From positions 1 through 38,397 of the IMG/VR virus record IMGVR_UViG_3300014501_000037: DNA of 38,397 bases; one strand, 5' to 3'. A program made the position numbers and the translations under genes. Position 1 is the stretch's first letter, and the number at the start of each line of letters is the position of its first letter. Below, piece after piece: positions 16,059-24,201 of this stretch. Below the pieces are notes generated by a model. It was not told where the DNA came from and searched no databases. It saw nothing but the letters and a program-made list of their open reading frames with translations. This stretch comes from a virus.

Positions 16059-17099
16059 TTAGTACTGGTTGCCCAAAAGGTTGTAGCCCCAGAAACCAGA
16101 CGAGGGCTTCGCGGTGATGATGTCGTAGCCGACCACGACCACGCCCTGCTGGCCGATCTGACCGAGCGGCACCAGCGAGTAGAAGCCGGAGAAGTCGAAC
16201 GCCGCGTCCTCGGACAGGTACATCGACGTGTACTTGACGTTGACGCCGTACACGTTGCCCTGCGGCACGAAGTGGTCGGCGAAGATCGGCACACCGGAAA
16301 CGAACAGGTTCGGGAAGCTCGACCGGACGGCGGTGTCCATGGTGAACTGCGAGCCCGGCGGCGGGTTGATCTGCTCGATCCCGATGAAGTCCAGGTTGAG
16401 CGTCGCGTAGTCGCCGGGATTCATCACCACGTAGGTCGGCGCCTCGCCGCCCGCCTGGTCGGTGACGTAGGAGAGCAGCGTCGCCATCGACTTGCGGGTG
16501 AATCCCACGGTCCCGAGCGAGAACGTGCCCGAGTTCAGGTTGATGTACTGGCCCTTGAAGGCCGAGTTGCCGGCGTTGTTGCGGTTGATGCCGCCGTAGG
16601 TCGGAAAGTTGGTGCCGTTGTCGAAGGCGTCCTGGTAGCTGTTCGGCAGCAGCGGATTGCCGGAATTGTTGGTGAACATCAGCCGCGCCATGTTCTGGCG
16701 GGTCACGGCGTACACGTCATTCATGCGCGCCTTGAGAATCGATATCTCGCGGTCGGTCGCCTGGATGATCGTCTCGCCGAAGGGCAGCGGGATCGGCACG
16801 ACCCAGTACGCGAGATTGAACTGGAGGTTCTGAATCCCCGGTGTGATGACGGGACTGTTGAAGCCCCCGCCGTACCCGGTAAACTGGCCCTGCACCATGC
16901 TCTGGCCTTGCGCCGGCACGGTAATCTGGTTGAGTCCGCCGGCCGCGCGCTGCGCATTGCCGGTCATGTAGAACAGCGTGGGACTTCCGAAGTAAATCTG
17001 AACAAAAAGACGCGGGACGAATGCACGACGGGTCGCTGAAGCTAGCTCGTTGTACAAACTGCCCGCAGCCGGGGCGACGCCAATACCGGGAAGTGGCAA
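16059..17099 (-). CDS. Major capsid protein
   Basis: The frame opens with TTG at 17099 preceded by a full AGGAGG five bases upstream; there is no in-frame ATG nearby, so the TTG start is well supported. The 346-residue protein has the mixed alpha/beta character of an HK97-fold coat protein: an N-terminal arm, a strand-rich middle, a long helix (TIIQATDREISILKARMNDV) and C-terminal beta sequence (GVVVVGYDIITA). It directly follows the scaffold-like gene, and portal-scaffold-coat is a standard order. No signature names the family; call rests on size, composition and synteny. Confidence 0.75.
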   Translation of the reverse strand: MPLPGIGVAPAAGSLYNELASATRRAFVPRLFVQIYFGSPTLFYMTGNAQRAAGGLNQITVPAQGQSMVQGQFTGYGGGFNSPVITPGIQNLQFNLAYWVVPIPLPFGETIIQATDREISILKARMNDVYAVTRQNMARLMFTNNSGNPLLPNSYQDAFDNGTNFPTYGGINRNNAGNSAFKGQYINLNSGTFSLGTVGFTRKSMATLLSYVTDQAGGEAPTYVVMNPGDYATLNLDFIGIEQINPPPGSQFTMDTAVRSSFPNLFVSGVPIFADHFVPQGNVYGVNVKYTSMYLSEDAAFDFSGFYSLVPLGQIGQQGVVVVGYDIITAKPSSGFWGYNLLGNQY

Positions 17100-17113
17100 C
17101 TCAACCTCCTAAA

Positions 17114-17719
17114 TTAGCGCCGCGTGCTACCGCGAGCCTCGTTGATCGTATTGCCGACGCGGTTCATCAGCGCGCCGTCCGAGATGCCGTTCTTGCCGGC
17201 CTTCAGAAGACTGTCGATGTACTTGTCGTCGGCGTCGTCGGTCGAATTGGGAAGCTCGCCGAAATTCCAGCCGCCCGTTCCGGTCTGCTGGATCGGCACC
17301 TGCGGCGGATGATCGCGGTCGAAGATCGCGGCGGCGTCGAGCGGATCGAGGATGCCCTTGTCCTCCATGATCTTCTCGATGGCCTTGATGCCGTCGTCGG
17401 TGTAGCGGCGCTCGCGCAGCGTCTTGATGCCGGTGTCCTTCAGCATCTGAAGCTGCGTCAGGCGGCCGTCGCGCTCGCGCGCCGCGGCGTCGTCGGCGAT
17501 CTTCTTCTCCAGCGCGGCGATCCTGTCCGCAGCCTCGGTTCGCACCGCCTCGATCGGATCGGGCTCGTCGAGTTCGGGAATCTCGGCCTTCGGGTCGACC
17601 AGCTTCTGCGCTTCGAGAATCTTGCGCTTGGCTTTCGGATTCTTCATCCAGGTCTCGACGGTCTGCCGCAGCCGGTTGTTCTGCTGCAGCTGAACCTCGT
17701 CAATCTCGACGGTCGGCAT
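17114..17719 (-). CDS. Capsid scaffolding-like protein
   Basis: This 201-residue protein is acidic and highly helical, with a long charged coiled-coil-like stretch (EAADRIAALEKKIADDAAARE) and no cysteine or hydrophobic core, and ends in a basic tail (EARGSTRR) of the kind that binds coat protein. It lies right before the major capsid gene and downstream of the portal. These are the hallmarks of phage scaffolds, though such proteins share little sequence. It starts 3 bases after the preceding stop. Confidence 0.7.
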   Translation of the reverse strand: MPTVEIDEVQLQQNNRLRQTVETWMKNPKAKRKILEAQKLVDPKAEIPELDEPDPIEAVRTEAADRIAALEKKIADDAAARERDGRLTQLQMLKDTGIKTLRERRYTDDGIKAIEKIMEDKGILDPLDAAAIFDRDHPPQVPIQQTGTGGWNFGELPNSTDDADDKYIDSLLKAGKNGISDGALMNRVGNTINEARGSTRR

Positions 17720-17722
17720 CGG

Positions 17723-17908
17723 CTACTTCCCCGTCGTCGAGCCGGCATTCGGCACGTGGTTGATGCCGAGCGCGCCGGACTTCATGGTCTGCGGCAGATG
17801 GCTCTTGCGACCCTGGATGTCGATCTGCTCCATATCGACCCGGATGATCTGCTCGTCGCCGGTCGGTACGGACTTGGCGGAATTCTGAAAGATGTTGACG
17901 TTCGACAT
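17723..17908 (-). CDS. Hypothetical 61-residue protein
   Basis: The start at 17908 is set by a strong GAGGAGA ribosome-binding site; upstream in-frame sequence is the overlap with the previous gene's end. The product (MSNVNIFQNSAKSVPTG...) is polar with a central acidic strand and a Gly/Asn-rich C-terminus. No family recognised. Position just before the scaffold gene suggests a head-assembly accessory. Confidence 0.6.
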   Translation of the reverse strand: MSNVNIFQNSAKSVPTGDEQIIRVDMEQIDIQGRKSHLPQTMKSGALGINHVPNAGSTTGK

Positions 17909-17918
17909 CGTGATCTCC

Positions 17919-18086
17919 TCAAACCTTGTGGCCGTAGCGCGGCCGCGCGACGTGCTCGACGGATCGAGCACCGAAATCCCCCATCTGCCCCGGCGCCATG
18001 TTGGCAGACTTCTCAGCCATGCTCTGAGCGACCTTGACCGGTTTCTGCTCGGGCACGTCCGACATTTTTTCTTCGAAGATGTCCAT
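17919..18086 (-). CDS. Hypothetical 55-residue protein
   Basis: A short frame starting at an ATG overlapping the previous stop (TGATG at 18084-18088 region) and ending at 17919, with the next gene's GAGGAGA ribosome-binding site built on its stop codon. The product starts MDIFEEKMSDVPEQK, is acidic at the N-terminus and basic near the end (EHVARPRYGHK). Tight coupling on both sides supports reality. No family recognised; may be a minor head gene. Confidence 0.6.
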   Translation of the reverse strand: MDIFEEKMSDVPEQKPVKVAQSMAEKSANMAPGQMGDFGARSVEHVARPRYGHKV

Positions 18087-18310
18087 CACGCGGCCTTCTC
18101 AGACTCATCGAAACCATCGCTAACCGCGCTAAAAACCGAACGCGCACAATCGCAACTTTTCGTCAAGTCGTAACCCATACATATTGCCATGTTTTTGAAA
18201 GCGTCGATCTCGCGAAGAATGCGAGAATGCTCGTGAACCAGCAACGTCTGCGAAACATATCGCCTGACATTTTCTGGGCACTCGTCAACAATTTTCAAAA
18301 AATCGGGCAT
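18086..18310 (-). CDS. Hypothetical 74-residue helical protein
   Basis: Starts at an ATG overlapping the upstream stop (TGATG at 18310). The product is mostly helical (FLKIVDECPENVRRYVSQTLLV) with four cysteines, including a CDC. Base composition is lower in GC than both neighbours, so it may be a separately acquired gene. No family recognised. Confidence 0.55.
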   Translation of the reverse strand: MPDFLKIVDECPENVRRYVSQTLLVHEHSRILREIDAFKNMAICMGYDLTKSCDCARSVFSAVSDGFDESEKAA

Positions 18311-18708
18311 CACGCGGCCTTCGGCATCTGCGGCGCTTGCGGCATGCCGGCCGGCGGCTGCGCCTTGAGCTGCTGCTGCATCTGGCCGTTCTGCTGATTC
18401 TGGATCGCCATCTTCTCGATCTGATTCTTCTCGGCCGCGTTGTTGGTCGATCCCGGCGGCACATGCTTGGCCAGCGCCGTGATCGACTTCATGAGAGCTT
18501 GCCCGAGATCGGACGTGGCGCCGACCTGGGGTAATATCTCGGTCATCTGCTTGACGAGAACCCCCACCCGCTGCATCGCCGCCGCCTCGTACCCCTTGTT
18601 CGGCGTCGGCCCTGTGGCTGACGACGACCCCATGGGAGGCTGTTGCGGTTGTCCCGCACCAGGAGGCTGTTGCGGAGCTGCGGCGGGTGGGGGCGTCATT
18701 GCAGGCAT
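18310..18708 (-). CDS. Pro/Gln-rich structural-region protein
   Basis: A 132-residue protein with a Pro/Gln-rich disordered N-terminus, a central helix (AAAMQRVGVLVKQMTEILPQ and KSITALAKHVPP) and a Gln/Pro/Met-rich C-terminal tail. It resembles short linker or chaperone-like proteins placed near portal and scaffold genes in podoviruses. It is the first full gene after the plus-strand island 18916-19513 and needs its own or read-through transcription from the portal side. Function unknown. Confidence 0.6.
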   Translation of the reverse strand: MPAMTPPPAAAPQQPPGAGQPQQPPMGSSSATGPTPNKGYEAAAMQRVGVLVKQMTEILPQVGATSDLGQALMKSITALAKHVPPGSTNNAAEKNQIEKMAIQNQQNGQMQQQLKAQPPAGMPQAPQMPKAA

Positions 18709-18715
18709 CGGTGGG

Positions 18716-18760
18716 TTACTTGCGACCCTTGCGCTTGTGCTTCCGATTCCGAACCATCAT
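18716..18760 (-). CDS. Possible 14-residue basic peptide
   Basis: ATG at 18760, TAA at 18716-18718, encoding MMVRNRKHKRKGRK, ten of 14 residues being basic. A strong GAGAGGAG site stands 7-10 bases upstream, as good as any in the window. It ends 7 bases before the next start and could be a leader peptide coupling translation, or a DNA-binding micro-protein. The only support is the ribosome-binding site and the charge, so treat as tentative. Confidence 0.35.
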   Translation of the reverse strand: MMVRNRKHKRKGRK

Positions 18761-18915
18761 GATGATTCTCCTCTCAGGATTTGGGTTGACGCAACCGCAC
18801 CGAACCATTTCGTAGCGGCACTGCGATACTTTACCTGCCGCGGACAATCCCCTAGTCAAAGCCTTTAATGCGGGCTGTTGCCTTCAAAGCGGAAATCCTA
18901 TAGGTTCCGATTTCG
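18761..18915. promoter_or_regulatory. Divergent intergenic region
   Basis: This 155-base gap separates the minus-strand 18310-18760 genes from the plus-strand HTH gene at 18916, so it should hold promoters for both directions. Candidate -35 hexamers exist on each strand (TTGACG on plus at about 18785; TTGACT on minus at about 18856), but I find no convincing paired -10 for either. An HTH autoregulator is encoded right beside it, so an operator here is likely. Confidence 0.35.
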
Positions 18916-19167
18916 ATGAAACCTGCGGCCCCAAACGAACTTCCACGTTCGGAAAAAAATTTTTGGACCGTCAAGGATGCCGCGCGCTATCTTGGCGTCA
19001 GCGTCGAAACAATCTACGGCTGGGTAAGCCCCGAATCAAAATCCAGACCCGCCAAAATACCCGGTCCACTACCGCCGATTTACCGCTTCGGAAAACGCCA
19101 CGCCATCAGGATACCGATCAAGGAATTCCTGGTGTGGGTGGAAAACTTCAGGCAAGGAGCCAACTAA
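18916..19167 (+). CDS. HTH DNA-binding protein, excisionase/MerR-like
   Basis: An 83-residue protein on the plus strand, opposite to the late operon. Residues about 16-75 match the helix-turn-helix domain of excisionase-like (HTH_17) proteins: FWTVKDAARYLGVSVETIYGWV, then a wing (PPIYRFGKRHAIRIPIKEF). An insert of about 15 residues lies between the helices and wing. It probably regulates its own promoter in the divergent gap upstream, or acts as a small recombination directionality factor. It is followed within 1 base by the second plus-strand gene. Confidence 0.7.
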   Translation: MKPAAPNELPRSEKNFWTVKDAARYLGVSVETIYGWVSPESKSRPAKIPGPLPPIYRFGKRHAIRIPIKEFLVWVENFRQGAN

Positions 19168-19168
19168 A

Positions 19169-19513
19169 ATGCACGTCATCACCATCGCTTTCGGCGAGAC
19201 GCCGGCCGTCTGGCAGTTCGTTTTCAAGACCGAGGAAGCCGCAATCAAAGCGTGGTCATCCTTCGGCGACGGCAATCTCAATATCGTCGACGATTTCGGC
19301 CAGACCGCAAACTTCATGATCGGATCAGTCACCGGCCGAATGATGGAAAACCTGGACATGTCCAAGCAGGCCCACGTCGCTCGCTCGCTGCACCAGCAGC
19401 GCACGCAGGCCGAGTTTCAGAAAGCCGCCGAGAGCGATCCTGGTATCCGCGCCGCGATGCGCGGCCCCGCCGTGCTGTCTCCGGTCCCAGGCTTCAACGG
19501 ACGCGGAAACTAG
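19169..19513 (+). CDS. Hypothetical companion of the HTH gene
   Basis: A 114-residue protein starting 1 base after the HTH stop, with the HTH gene's AAGGAG tract about 13 bases upstream. It has a beta-rich N-terminal half (VITIAFGETPAVWQFVF, then NIVDDFGQTANFMIG) and a helical polar C-terminal half. It ends convergently with the portal gene, overlapping its stop by four bases. No family recognised. Co-transcription with the HTH gene suggests a moron-type pair. Confidence 0.6.
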   Translation: MHVITIAFGETPAVWQFVFKTEEAAIKAWSSFGDGNLNIVDDFGQTANFMIGSVTGRMMENLDMSKQAHVARSLHQQRTQAEFQKAAESDPGIRAAMRGPAVLSPVPGFNGRGN

Positions 19514-21231
19514 CGCTTGCCACCACCAATCTGCTTCTTGGCGAGGAACTCGCCGAGATCGGGATTCTCCGCGATGAGCTTCTGCATCTGAATCTGCTTC
19601 TGCTCGTCCTGCTCCTTCTTCTGGGCCTTGGCCTCTTCCTTGTTCGGAAACGGCAAGTTGTCGACGACGTACTCCGTCGTCACCGCGCCCATCTTGGCAC
19701 CAGCCATGATCAGCTGCGTGTTCTCGTCGGAGAATATCGGGCTCGACGAGTGCGAATCGACGCTGACCCGCCAGTCATCCGGCAGGTCGGTCAGCTTGAA
19801 CTGCGTATCGTCCATCGTCTTAACTGTGCTGCCGTCGACCCAGTAATTGCTGCCGTCCTTCGCCTCCTTGAGCGCCAGCGTCTTGTCGGCCGCCGTGGCG
19901 ACCTGCCGCTCCACTAAGAGCGCGCGGTCGCGCAGGTACGGCGAGGCCGTCTTCATCAGCGTGTCGGCATGCGACCCGGCCCGAACCCCAGGCTCGCCCT
20001 GACCCTGCATGATGTTGGGGAAGCCCGACAGCCAGTTGATCTGCTCGATGACGAACTTGATCATCGGCAGCATCTCGGGGAAAATCTTCGGCGTCAGATC
20101 CTTGATGTCCGAGCCCTGCTGGAGATTCATCCAGCCGGCGCCGCGGAACTGGCCGTACTTCTCGTCGTCGATGCCGTTGTCCCCGATGAATCCCAGGATG
20201 CGGTCGACCTGCAGCCCGAACAGCCGCTTGGCGTCGTCGCACCACGACGACAGCAGGCCCTGCGGCTCAATCAGGTCGACCAGCTCCGACCGGCCCCAGA
20301 ACCAGTTCGCCACCTCGTTCGGCTGGATCAGCGTGTACGGCTGCAACAGGTCGACGCCGGTCAGATTCATCTTCTTGCCGAACGGCGCGATGATGATGTC
20401 CGGCTCGACCATGATGATAGTCGTGTAGTCATCGTCGTCCTGAATCCAGAGCTCGTGGACACTGACCACCTCGGCGCCGACCTGCGGCCCCATGATGGCG
20501 TAGTTCGGGTCGTTGTTGAGCTGCACGATGCCGCCCGGCAACGGGCGGGTCGCCCCGCTGACGCCGGTCTGCAACTGCGAGGTCGACAGCACCTGGTGGA
20601 AGTAAGACTGCGGGTCCGACATCGCCTGCCCGCGCATGGCGTGGCTGCGAATCCGGTCGAACAGCTTCTTGGCGTTCGGCAGATGGTAAATGCGCCGCCA
20701 CACCTCGGGCAGCGTCATGGTCGTGGTCTCGACCATCGCCGGCTGGCGGTCGATCTCGTTCTCGGCCTCGTTGTACACCCCGAACTGCCAGGGCATGACC
20801 AGTTTCTTGTAATAGTGCGGCGTCTGGCTCGGCCCCTCGGTCTGCACCCACTGCTTGAGCAGGCACGCGCCGTACTTCAGCGCCTGGAAGACGCCCAGGG
20901 CGAAGACGTGATCGATGTTGGACCGCTCCCACGAGCGCGTCAGAATCTTGGCGACCACCGCGGCGCGCTGCAGGTAGTTCTTCGGATAAGTGCGCTCGAA
21001 ATCGACCGAGAATTTCAGTTCAACCGGGCTGAACAGGTGCGACGCCGTGCGATTAAGGTGCGTCGTCAGCATGTTGATCAAAGACTTGGTGCCGTCGTAG
21101 CGCCCGGTCTCGGCAATGACGTTCATCAGTCGGCATTCCGACGCCCGCTTCCCGACGCTGATGCGGCACATCTCGATATGTTCGTTGGCAAAAGCTACGA
21201 GGTCACGTTCACCCGTGGGAACGGTTATCAC
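19510..21231 (-). CDS. Portal protein
   Basis: A 573-residue protein that starts with GTG directly after the preceding stop. Size, predominant helical content and an early pattern (SLINMLTTHLNRTASHLFSP, FALGVFQALKYGACLLKQWV) fit a podovirus portal, and the gene follows the terminase with one small gene between. The C-terminal 60 residues are Lys/Glu/Gln-rich (KEEAKAQKKEQDEQKQIQ), as in the barrel or crown of portals. It forms the dodecameric DNA channel at the capsid vertex in this family. Its 3' end overlaps a convergent plus-strand gene by four bases. Confidence 0.8.
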   Translation of the reverse strand: MITVPTGERDLVAFANEHIEMCRISVGKRASECRLMNVIAETGRYDGTKSLINMLTTHLNRTASHLFSPVELKFSVDFERTYPKNYLQRAAVVAKILTRSWERSNIDHVFALGVFQALKYGACLLKQWVQTEGPSQTPHYYKKLVMPWQFGVYNEAENEIDRQPAMVETTTMTLPEVWRRIYHLPNAKKLFDRIRSHAMRGQAMSDPQSYFHQVLSTSQLQTGVSGATRPLPGGIVQLNNDPNYAIMGPQVGAEVVSVHELWIQDDDDYTTIIMVEPDIIIAPFGKKMNLTGVDLLQPYTLIQPNEVANWFWGRSELVDLIEPQGLLSSWCDDAKRLFGLQVDRILGFIGDNGIDDEKYGQFRGAGWMNLQQGSDIKDLTPKIFPEMLPMIKFVIEQINWLSGFPNIMQGQGEPGVRAGSHADTLMKTASPYLRDRALLVERQVATAADKTLALKEAKDGSNYWVDGSTVKTMDDTQFKLTDLPDDWRVSVDSHSSSPIFSDENTQLIMAGAKMGAVTTEYVVDNLPFPNKEEAKAQKKEQDEQKQIQMQKLIAENPDLGEFLAKKQIGGGKR

Positions 21232-21741
21232 TTACCACCCCTGCATCTTGCGCGAGACTCGCTGCGCCGCGCGGGCGCCGGCATTCGGCTCGATGCCCGT
21301 CGTCACCCGACCATTGAGCGCCACAGCGCCCTGGGCGATACCGGCGCTAAACTCCGCGCCGTTGGGCTGAAAGCCGATCGGAGCCGGCGTGGTCGACTTG
21401 AGCCGCGCCATGGCTGCGTCGGCCTCCTTGGCCGCGATGTCGCCCGCCCGCATGTTGTCGTTCATGTCGGTGATGCGCAGCGACGCCATGTCCTCCTTGG
21501 TCGCACCCGTCAGTTCGGCAGCCTTCTCGACCCTGACCTCGGACCCAGCCTCCATCTGGCGATAAGTCCTGTCCGTCGCCGCCATCCTGGCGCTACGGAT
21601 GAACGGCATCACCACGGCGCTGTCCTCCGCATCCGAGGTGCCGATGCCGCCGCCGCAGACCGGGCAGAACTTCGGATGCGGGGTGCTGGCGTCCCACGGG
21701 AAGGTCTTGCGACACTCCGGCAGGGGACAACGCAATTTCAT
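21232..21741 (-). CDS. Zinc-ribbon hypothetical protein
   Basis: I choose the ATG at 21741, which overlaps the terminase stop (ATGA). The 169-residue protein has four cysteines in two CPxC-like knuckles near the N-terminus (RCPLPECRKTF and FCPVCGGG), typical of a zinc ribbon, followed by a helical, Ala/Glu-rich body. It is between terminase and portal. A packaging accessory role is plausible by position; no family recognised. Confidence 0.6.
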   Translation of the reverse strand: MKLRCPLPECRKTFPWDASTPHPKFCPVCGGGIGTSDAEDSAVVMPFIRSARMAATDRTYRQMEAGSEVRVEKAAELTGATKEDMASLRITDMNDNMRAGDIAAKEADAAMARLKSTTPAPIGFQPNGAEFSAGIAQGAVALNGRVTTGIEPNAGARAAQRVSRKMQGW

Positions 21742-23651
21742 CGATATCTCCAAGCATTCCGCATCGCCACCCGCTGCTGGACCGTCCGGGTCGCCTGCTT
21801 CTGCTTGAAGAACATATCAAGGTGGTTGCGATTGAACAAGGCGACCTGATCGACGATCGACGCCCGCTTGCGCGCCTGCTCAGCCTCTCGGGTCTGCCGG
21901 CGCGAGATCATGATGTTCTTGATCTTGGTGTCCCAGTAGTACGACGCCATCGCCGCGGCCACCACGCGATCGTCGCGCGTGCTCTGCGGCGCCCCGATGG
22001 AGTCGCCCTCCCGCGCAACGGTCTTCATCTCCTCGACCAGCGCCGCCGATCTAATCCGCATCTTGCCGGTCGACACGAAGTCGCGCAGGCGCTCCATGAT
22101 CATGATCTTGCGCTTGGTCGCCGTTTCCCAGTGATAGTTAGACCCGACGCCCATGGCGTCGACGCGCGTGTAGATGTAGGTCTTGACGTTCTTGAAGATG
22201 CTGGTCAGCCCGCGGTCCTCCAAGTCCTTGCGCTGGCTGCGATCGTTGTCGATCTGGAATTTAAGCGACCGCAGCTCGTTGAACACGGCCGAGCCGGGAC
22301 CGTTAATCTCCAGGATGTAGCTGATGTCCGAGCCGTTGCTGCCGTACCAGCCGAGAAGACTGGCGATGACCCAGGCAAACTGCCGGGTCGTGATCAGTGG
22401 CCAAGCGTATTCTGCCACCTGATCCAGACCATCAGCATAGCATCGGAACACCTCGATCGCCGAGCGATCGTTATTCTCATTCTCGCCAAAAGCCGGGTCG
22501 GCAGCCAGGACATACTGCGCACCATTCTCCGGCTCCTCCCAGACCTTGAGTTCGATAGAACGCATGTTCTGCGCCGGATATATCCGCATGTCGGTGAAGT
22601 TGTCGCCGGCCATGTACATGTAGGTCTTGGCCTTGTGAACGACGTGCTTGTTACTCTGGTCGGTGAGCTGCTGCGCGCCAAAAAAGACCGCGCCGCTCTG
22701 CTGGAACGCTTCTTCTTCGGTCCAAGCCTGCTCGGCAAGCATGATCGAGTCGTCTTCACCATCGTCGTAGTCCTCATCGTCATCGAAGTTGGGATCGAAC
22801 TTGCGCCGCACCCAAGCCAGCTGCTCGGGCATGATGTCATGATCGTAAAGCGTCTTGACCGCCCTTATCTTTTCCAGTTCTTTCTCGGTCGGTGGCTGAA
22901 TACCGTAAGTCGCGAAGTCGGCATGATCCCTGTCGATACGTTGCAGCGGTTTGGACCACCAGCCGAGGAACAGGCACTTGCAGTGGGCCTCGTCCTTCTT
23001 GGCGCGCTTCCACATCACGTACCAGGAATTGAAACCGCGCGCCGTAGACTCGTACACATAAAGCCGGTCGGGATGTTCTTCCGACAGCGACTGCTCGAAT
23101 GACTTCAGGCCCTCGTCGTTGTCGAACGAGCACAGCTCGGACAGATGCGCCAGGGACAAGCCTTCGGATCGGCCAAGGGTGCCACTCGACTTCGACTTCT
23201 TGACGCCGGCCGACATGAACAGCATCGACGAGTCGTTGACCAATTCGAAGCTGTCGCGGTTGCCGGACCCGGTGCCCTTGACCCGAGGAAATTTCAGGGT
23301 TGCCGGCAAATTCTGCACCATGGTCACGAGTTCTTTGCGGGCCGACTCCTTGTGCGGCGCCGTGTCGAACACAAGCGCGCCCTTGAGCCCCTCATGAGTG
23401 CCAAGGTAGAAAATAGACAGTGCGCGAGCGATGGTCGACAGGCCCAATTGGCGCGACTTCAGGACAAAAATCTTGTGGATGTCCTGCTCAAGCGCATCGA
23501 ATACGGTCGAGATGAACTTGATCTGGCCATCGTACAGACTGTCGCCGAGGCAAATCCGGCCGGCATCCTTCGAATTGACGTAGCAGCGCTTGAGGAACTG
23601 ATAAAACGCAGCTTCCGCCTTGTTGCGCTTCGCTCTGGGCCAACCTGCCAT
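21738..23651 (-). CDS. Terminase large subunit
   Basis: A 637-residue DNA-packaging motor. The N-terminal ATPase has a Walker A-like segment near residue 65 (FVLKSRQLGLST) and an acidic strand further on (LAHLSELCSFD). The C-terminal nuclease has the expected spaced acidic residues: an ADPAFGENENNDRSAIEV strand-loop, a LEINGPGSAVFNEL segment and a DDRVVAAAMA segment near 590. All three are where RNase H-like terminase nucleases hold catalytic acids. It cuts and pumps the genome through the portal encoded downstream. Its start codon lies in the loop edge of a perfect 8-bp hairpin (23642-23662) that also spans the upstream stop. Confidence 0.9.
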   Translation of the reverse strand: MAGWPRAKRNKAEAAFYQFLKRCYVNSKDAGRICLGDSLYDGQIKFISTVFDALEQDIHKIFVLKSRQLGLSTIARALSIFYLGTHEGLKGALVFDTAPHKESARKELVTMVQNLPATLKFPRVKGTGSGNRDSFELVNDSSMLFMSAGVKKSKSSGTLGRSEGLSLAHLSELCSFDNDEGLKSFEQSLSEEHPDRLYVYESTARGFNSWYVMWKRAKKDEAHCKCLFLGWWSKPLQRIDRDHADFATYGIQPPTEKELEKIRAVKTLYDHDIMPEQLAWVRRKFDPNFDDDEDYDDGEDDSIMLAEQAWTEEEAFQQSGAVFFGAQQLTDQSNKHVVHKAKTYMYMAGDNFTDMRIYPAQNMRSIELKVWEEPENGAQYVLAADPAFGENENNDRSAIEVFRCYADGLDQVAEYAWPLITTRQFAWVIASLLGWYGSNGSDISYILEINGPGSAVFNELRSLKFQIDNDRSQRKDLEDRGLTSIFKNVKTYIYTRVDAMGVGSNYHWETATKRKIMIMERLRDFVSTGKMRIRSAALVEEMKTVAREGDSIGAPQSTRDDRVVAAAMASYYWDTKIKNIMISRRQTREAEQARKRASIVDQVALFNRNHLDMFFKQKQATRTVQQRVAMRNAWRYR

Positions 23652-23662
23652 GCCGGCAGGTT
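23642..23662 (-). promoter_or_regulatory. Hairpin over the terminase start codon
   Basis: AACCTGCC and GGCAGGTT form a perfect 8-bp stem with a 5-base loop. On the minus strand the ATG of the terminase (23651) straddles the stem-loop junction, and the stop of the upstream gene (23661-23663) is at the other base. No clear Shine-Dalgarno is visible before the start, so terminase translation may depend on ribosomes melting this stem after reading the upstream gene. Confidence 0.4.
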
Positions 23663-23936
23663 ATCGCCGGCCGAACCCCTGCGCAATGGACATCTGGTTC
23701 GACGCCTCGTCGATCTCTCGCTGGACGCGAGAGCTGACCATGGCGAAGAACTGCACCAGGTCGCCGACGCCGCCGGGAGGCAGGACGATCAGTATCTCGA
23801 TCGGGTTGGCGCCGGCGCCGGTCGGCGGAACGATGACGCACGCGCCGCCGAAACCGTCGTCCCTGTTCAGGTCGATGCGCTCGGCCATCTTACGGAAGCG
23901 ATCAGAGTTGGTCGGTATCTGGGGTTCGTCGTTCAT
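23661..23936 (-). CDS. Hypothetical protein just upstream of terminase
   Basis: A 91-residue protein (start ATG at 23936; an in-frame GTG at 23966 is an alternative). It has a Gly/Pro-rich centre (PPTGAGANPIEILIVLPPGG), a hydrophobic strand and a C-terminal helix (FAMVSSRVQREIDEASNQ). Its position fits a small terminase, but it is short for one and has no visible HTH, so I do not assign that. It ends at the hairpin over the terminase start, consistent with coupling. Confidence 0.55.
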   Translation of the reverse strand: MNDEPQIPTNSDRFRKMAERIDLNRDDGFGGACVIVPPTGAGANPIEILIVLPPGGVGDLVQFFAMVSSRVQREIDEASNQMSIAQGFGRR

Positions 23937-23940
23937 TACG

Positions 23941-24183
23941 TTAAGCCCGAGGCTGATCGTAGCCACGCATCAAAGCGTTTGCGAACCATCCGACCATCAC
24001 GTCCTCGGAAATTCCGCAGTCTGTATTAATCTTGAGAAAGGCTTGCGCCCAATCGCGAGCGTCGAATGACGGCAGGGGCCAGTCAGGACGCTCTTGCGGG
24101 GGCCGCCCGCTTGCTGCCCATTCCCGTTCAAACTCGGCGTGGTCGCCATTGAGGATTACCGGGTAGCCTGTATGCTCGCTCAT
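23941..24183 (-). CDS. Hypothetical 80-residue protein
   Basis: An 80-residue acidic, Trp-rich protein (WAASGRPPQERPDWPLPSF) with a helical C-terminus. A GGAAGGAG site lies about 10 bases before the ATG. It is between the KTSC gene and the pre-terminase gene. No family recognised. Confidence 0.6.
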   Translation of the reverse strand: MSEHTGYPVILNGDHAEFEREWAASGRPPQERPDWPLPSFDARDWAQAFLKINTDCGISEDVMVGWFANALMRGYDQPRA

Positions 24184-24201
24184 TTTTTAGTTACTCCTTC
24201 C

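Noticed and set aside
14685-17039. 784-residue plus-strand Arg/Gly/Asp-rich frame across the capsid genes
   Set aside because: Composition is that of the opposite strand of GC-rich genes; the minus-strand genes have start sites, coupling and structural features.
19969-21849. 626-residue plus-strand frame opposite the portal
   Set aside because: Shadow of the portal and zinc-ribbon genes; Arg/His-rich, no motif.
23661-23936. Small terminase identity for the gene before the large terminase
   Set aside because: Too short and without an HTH or oligomerisation signature; kept as hypothetical.
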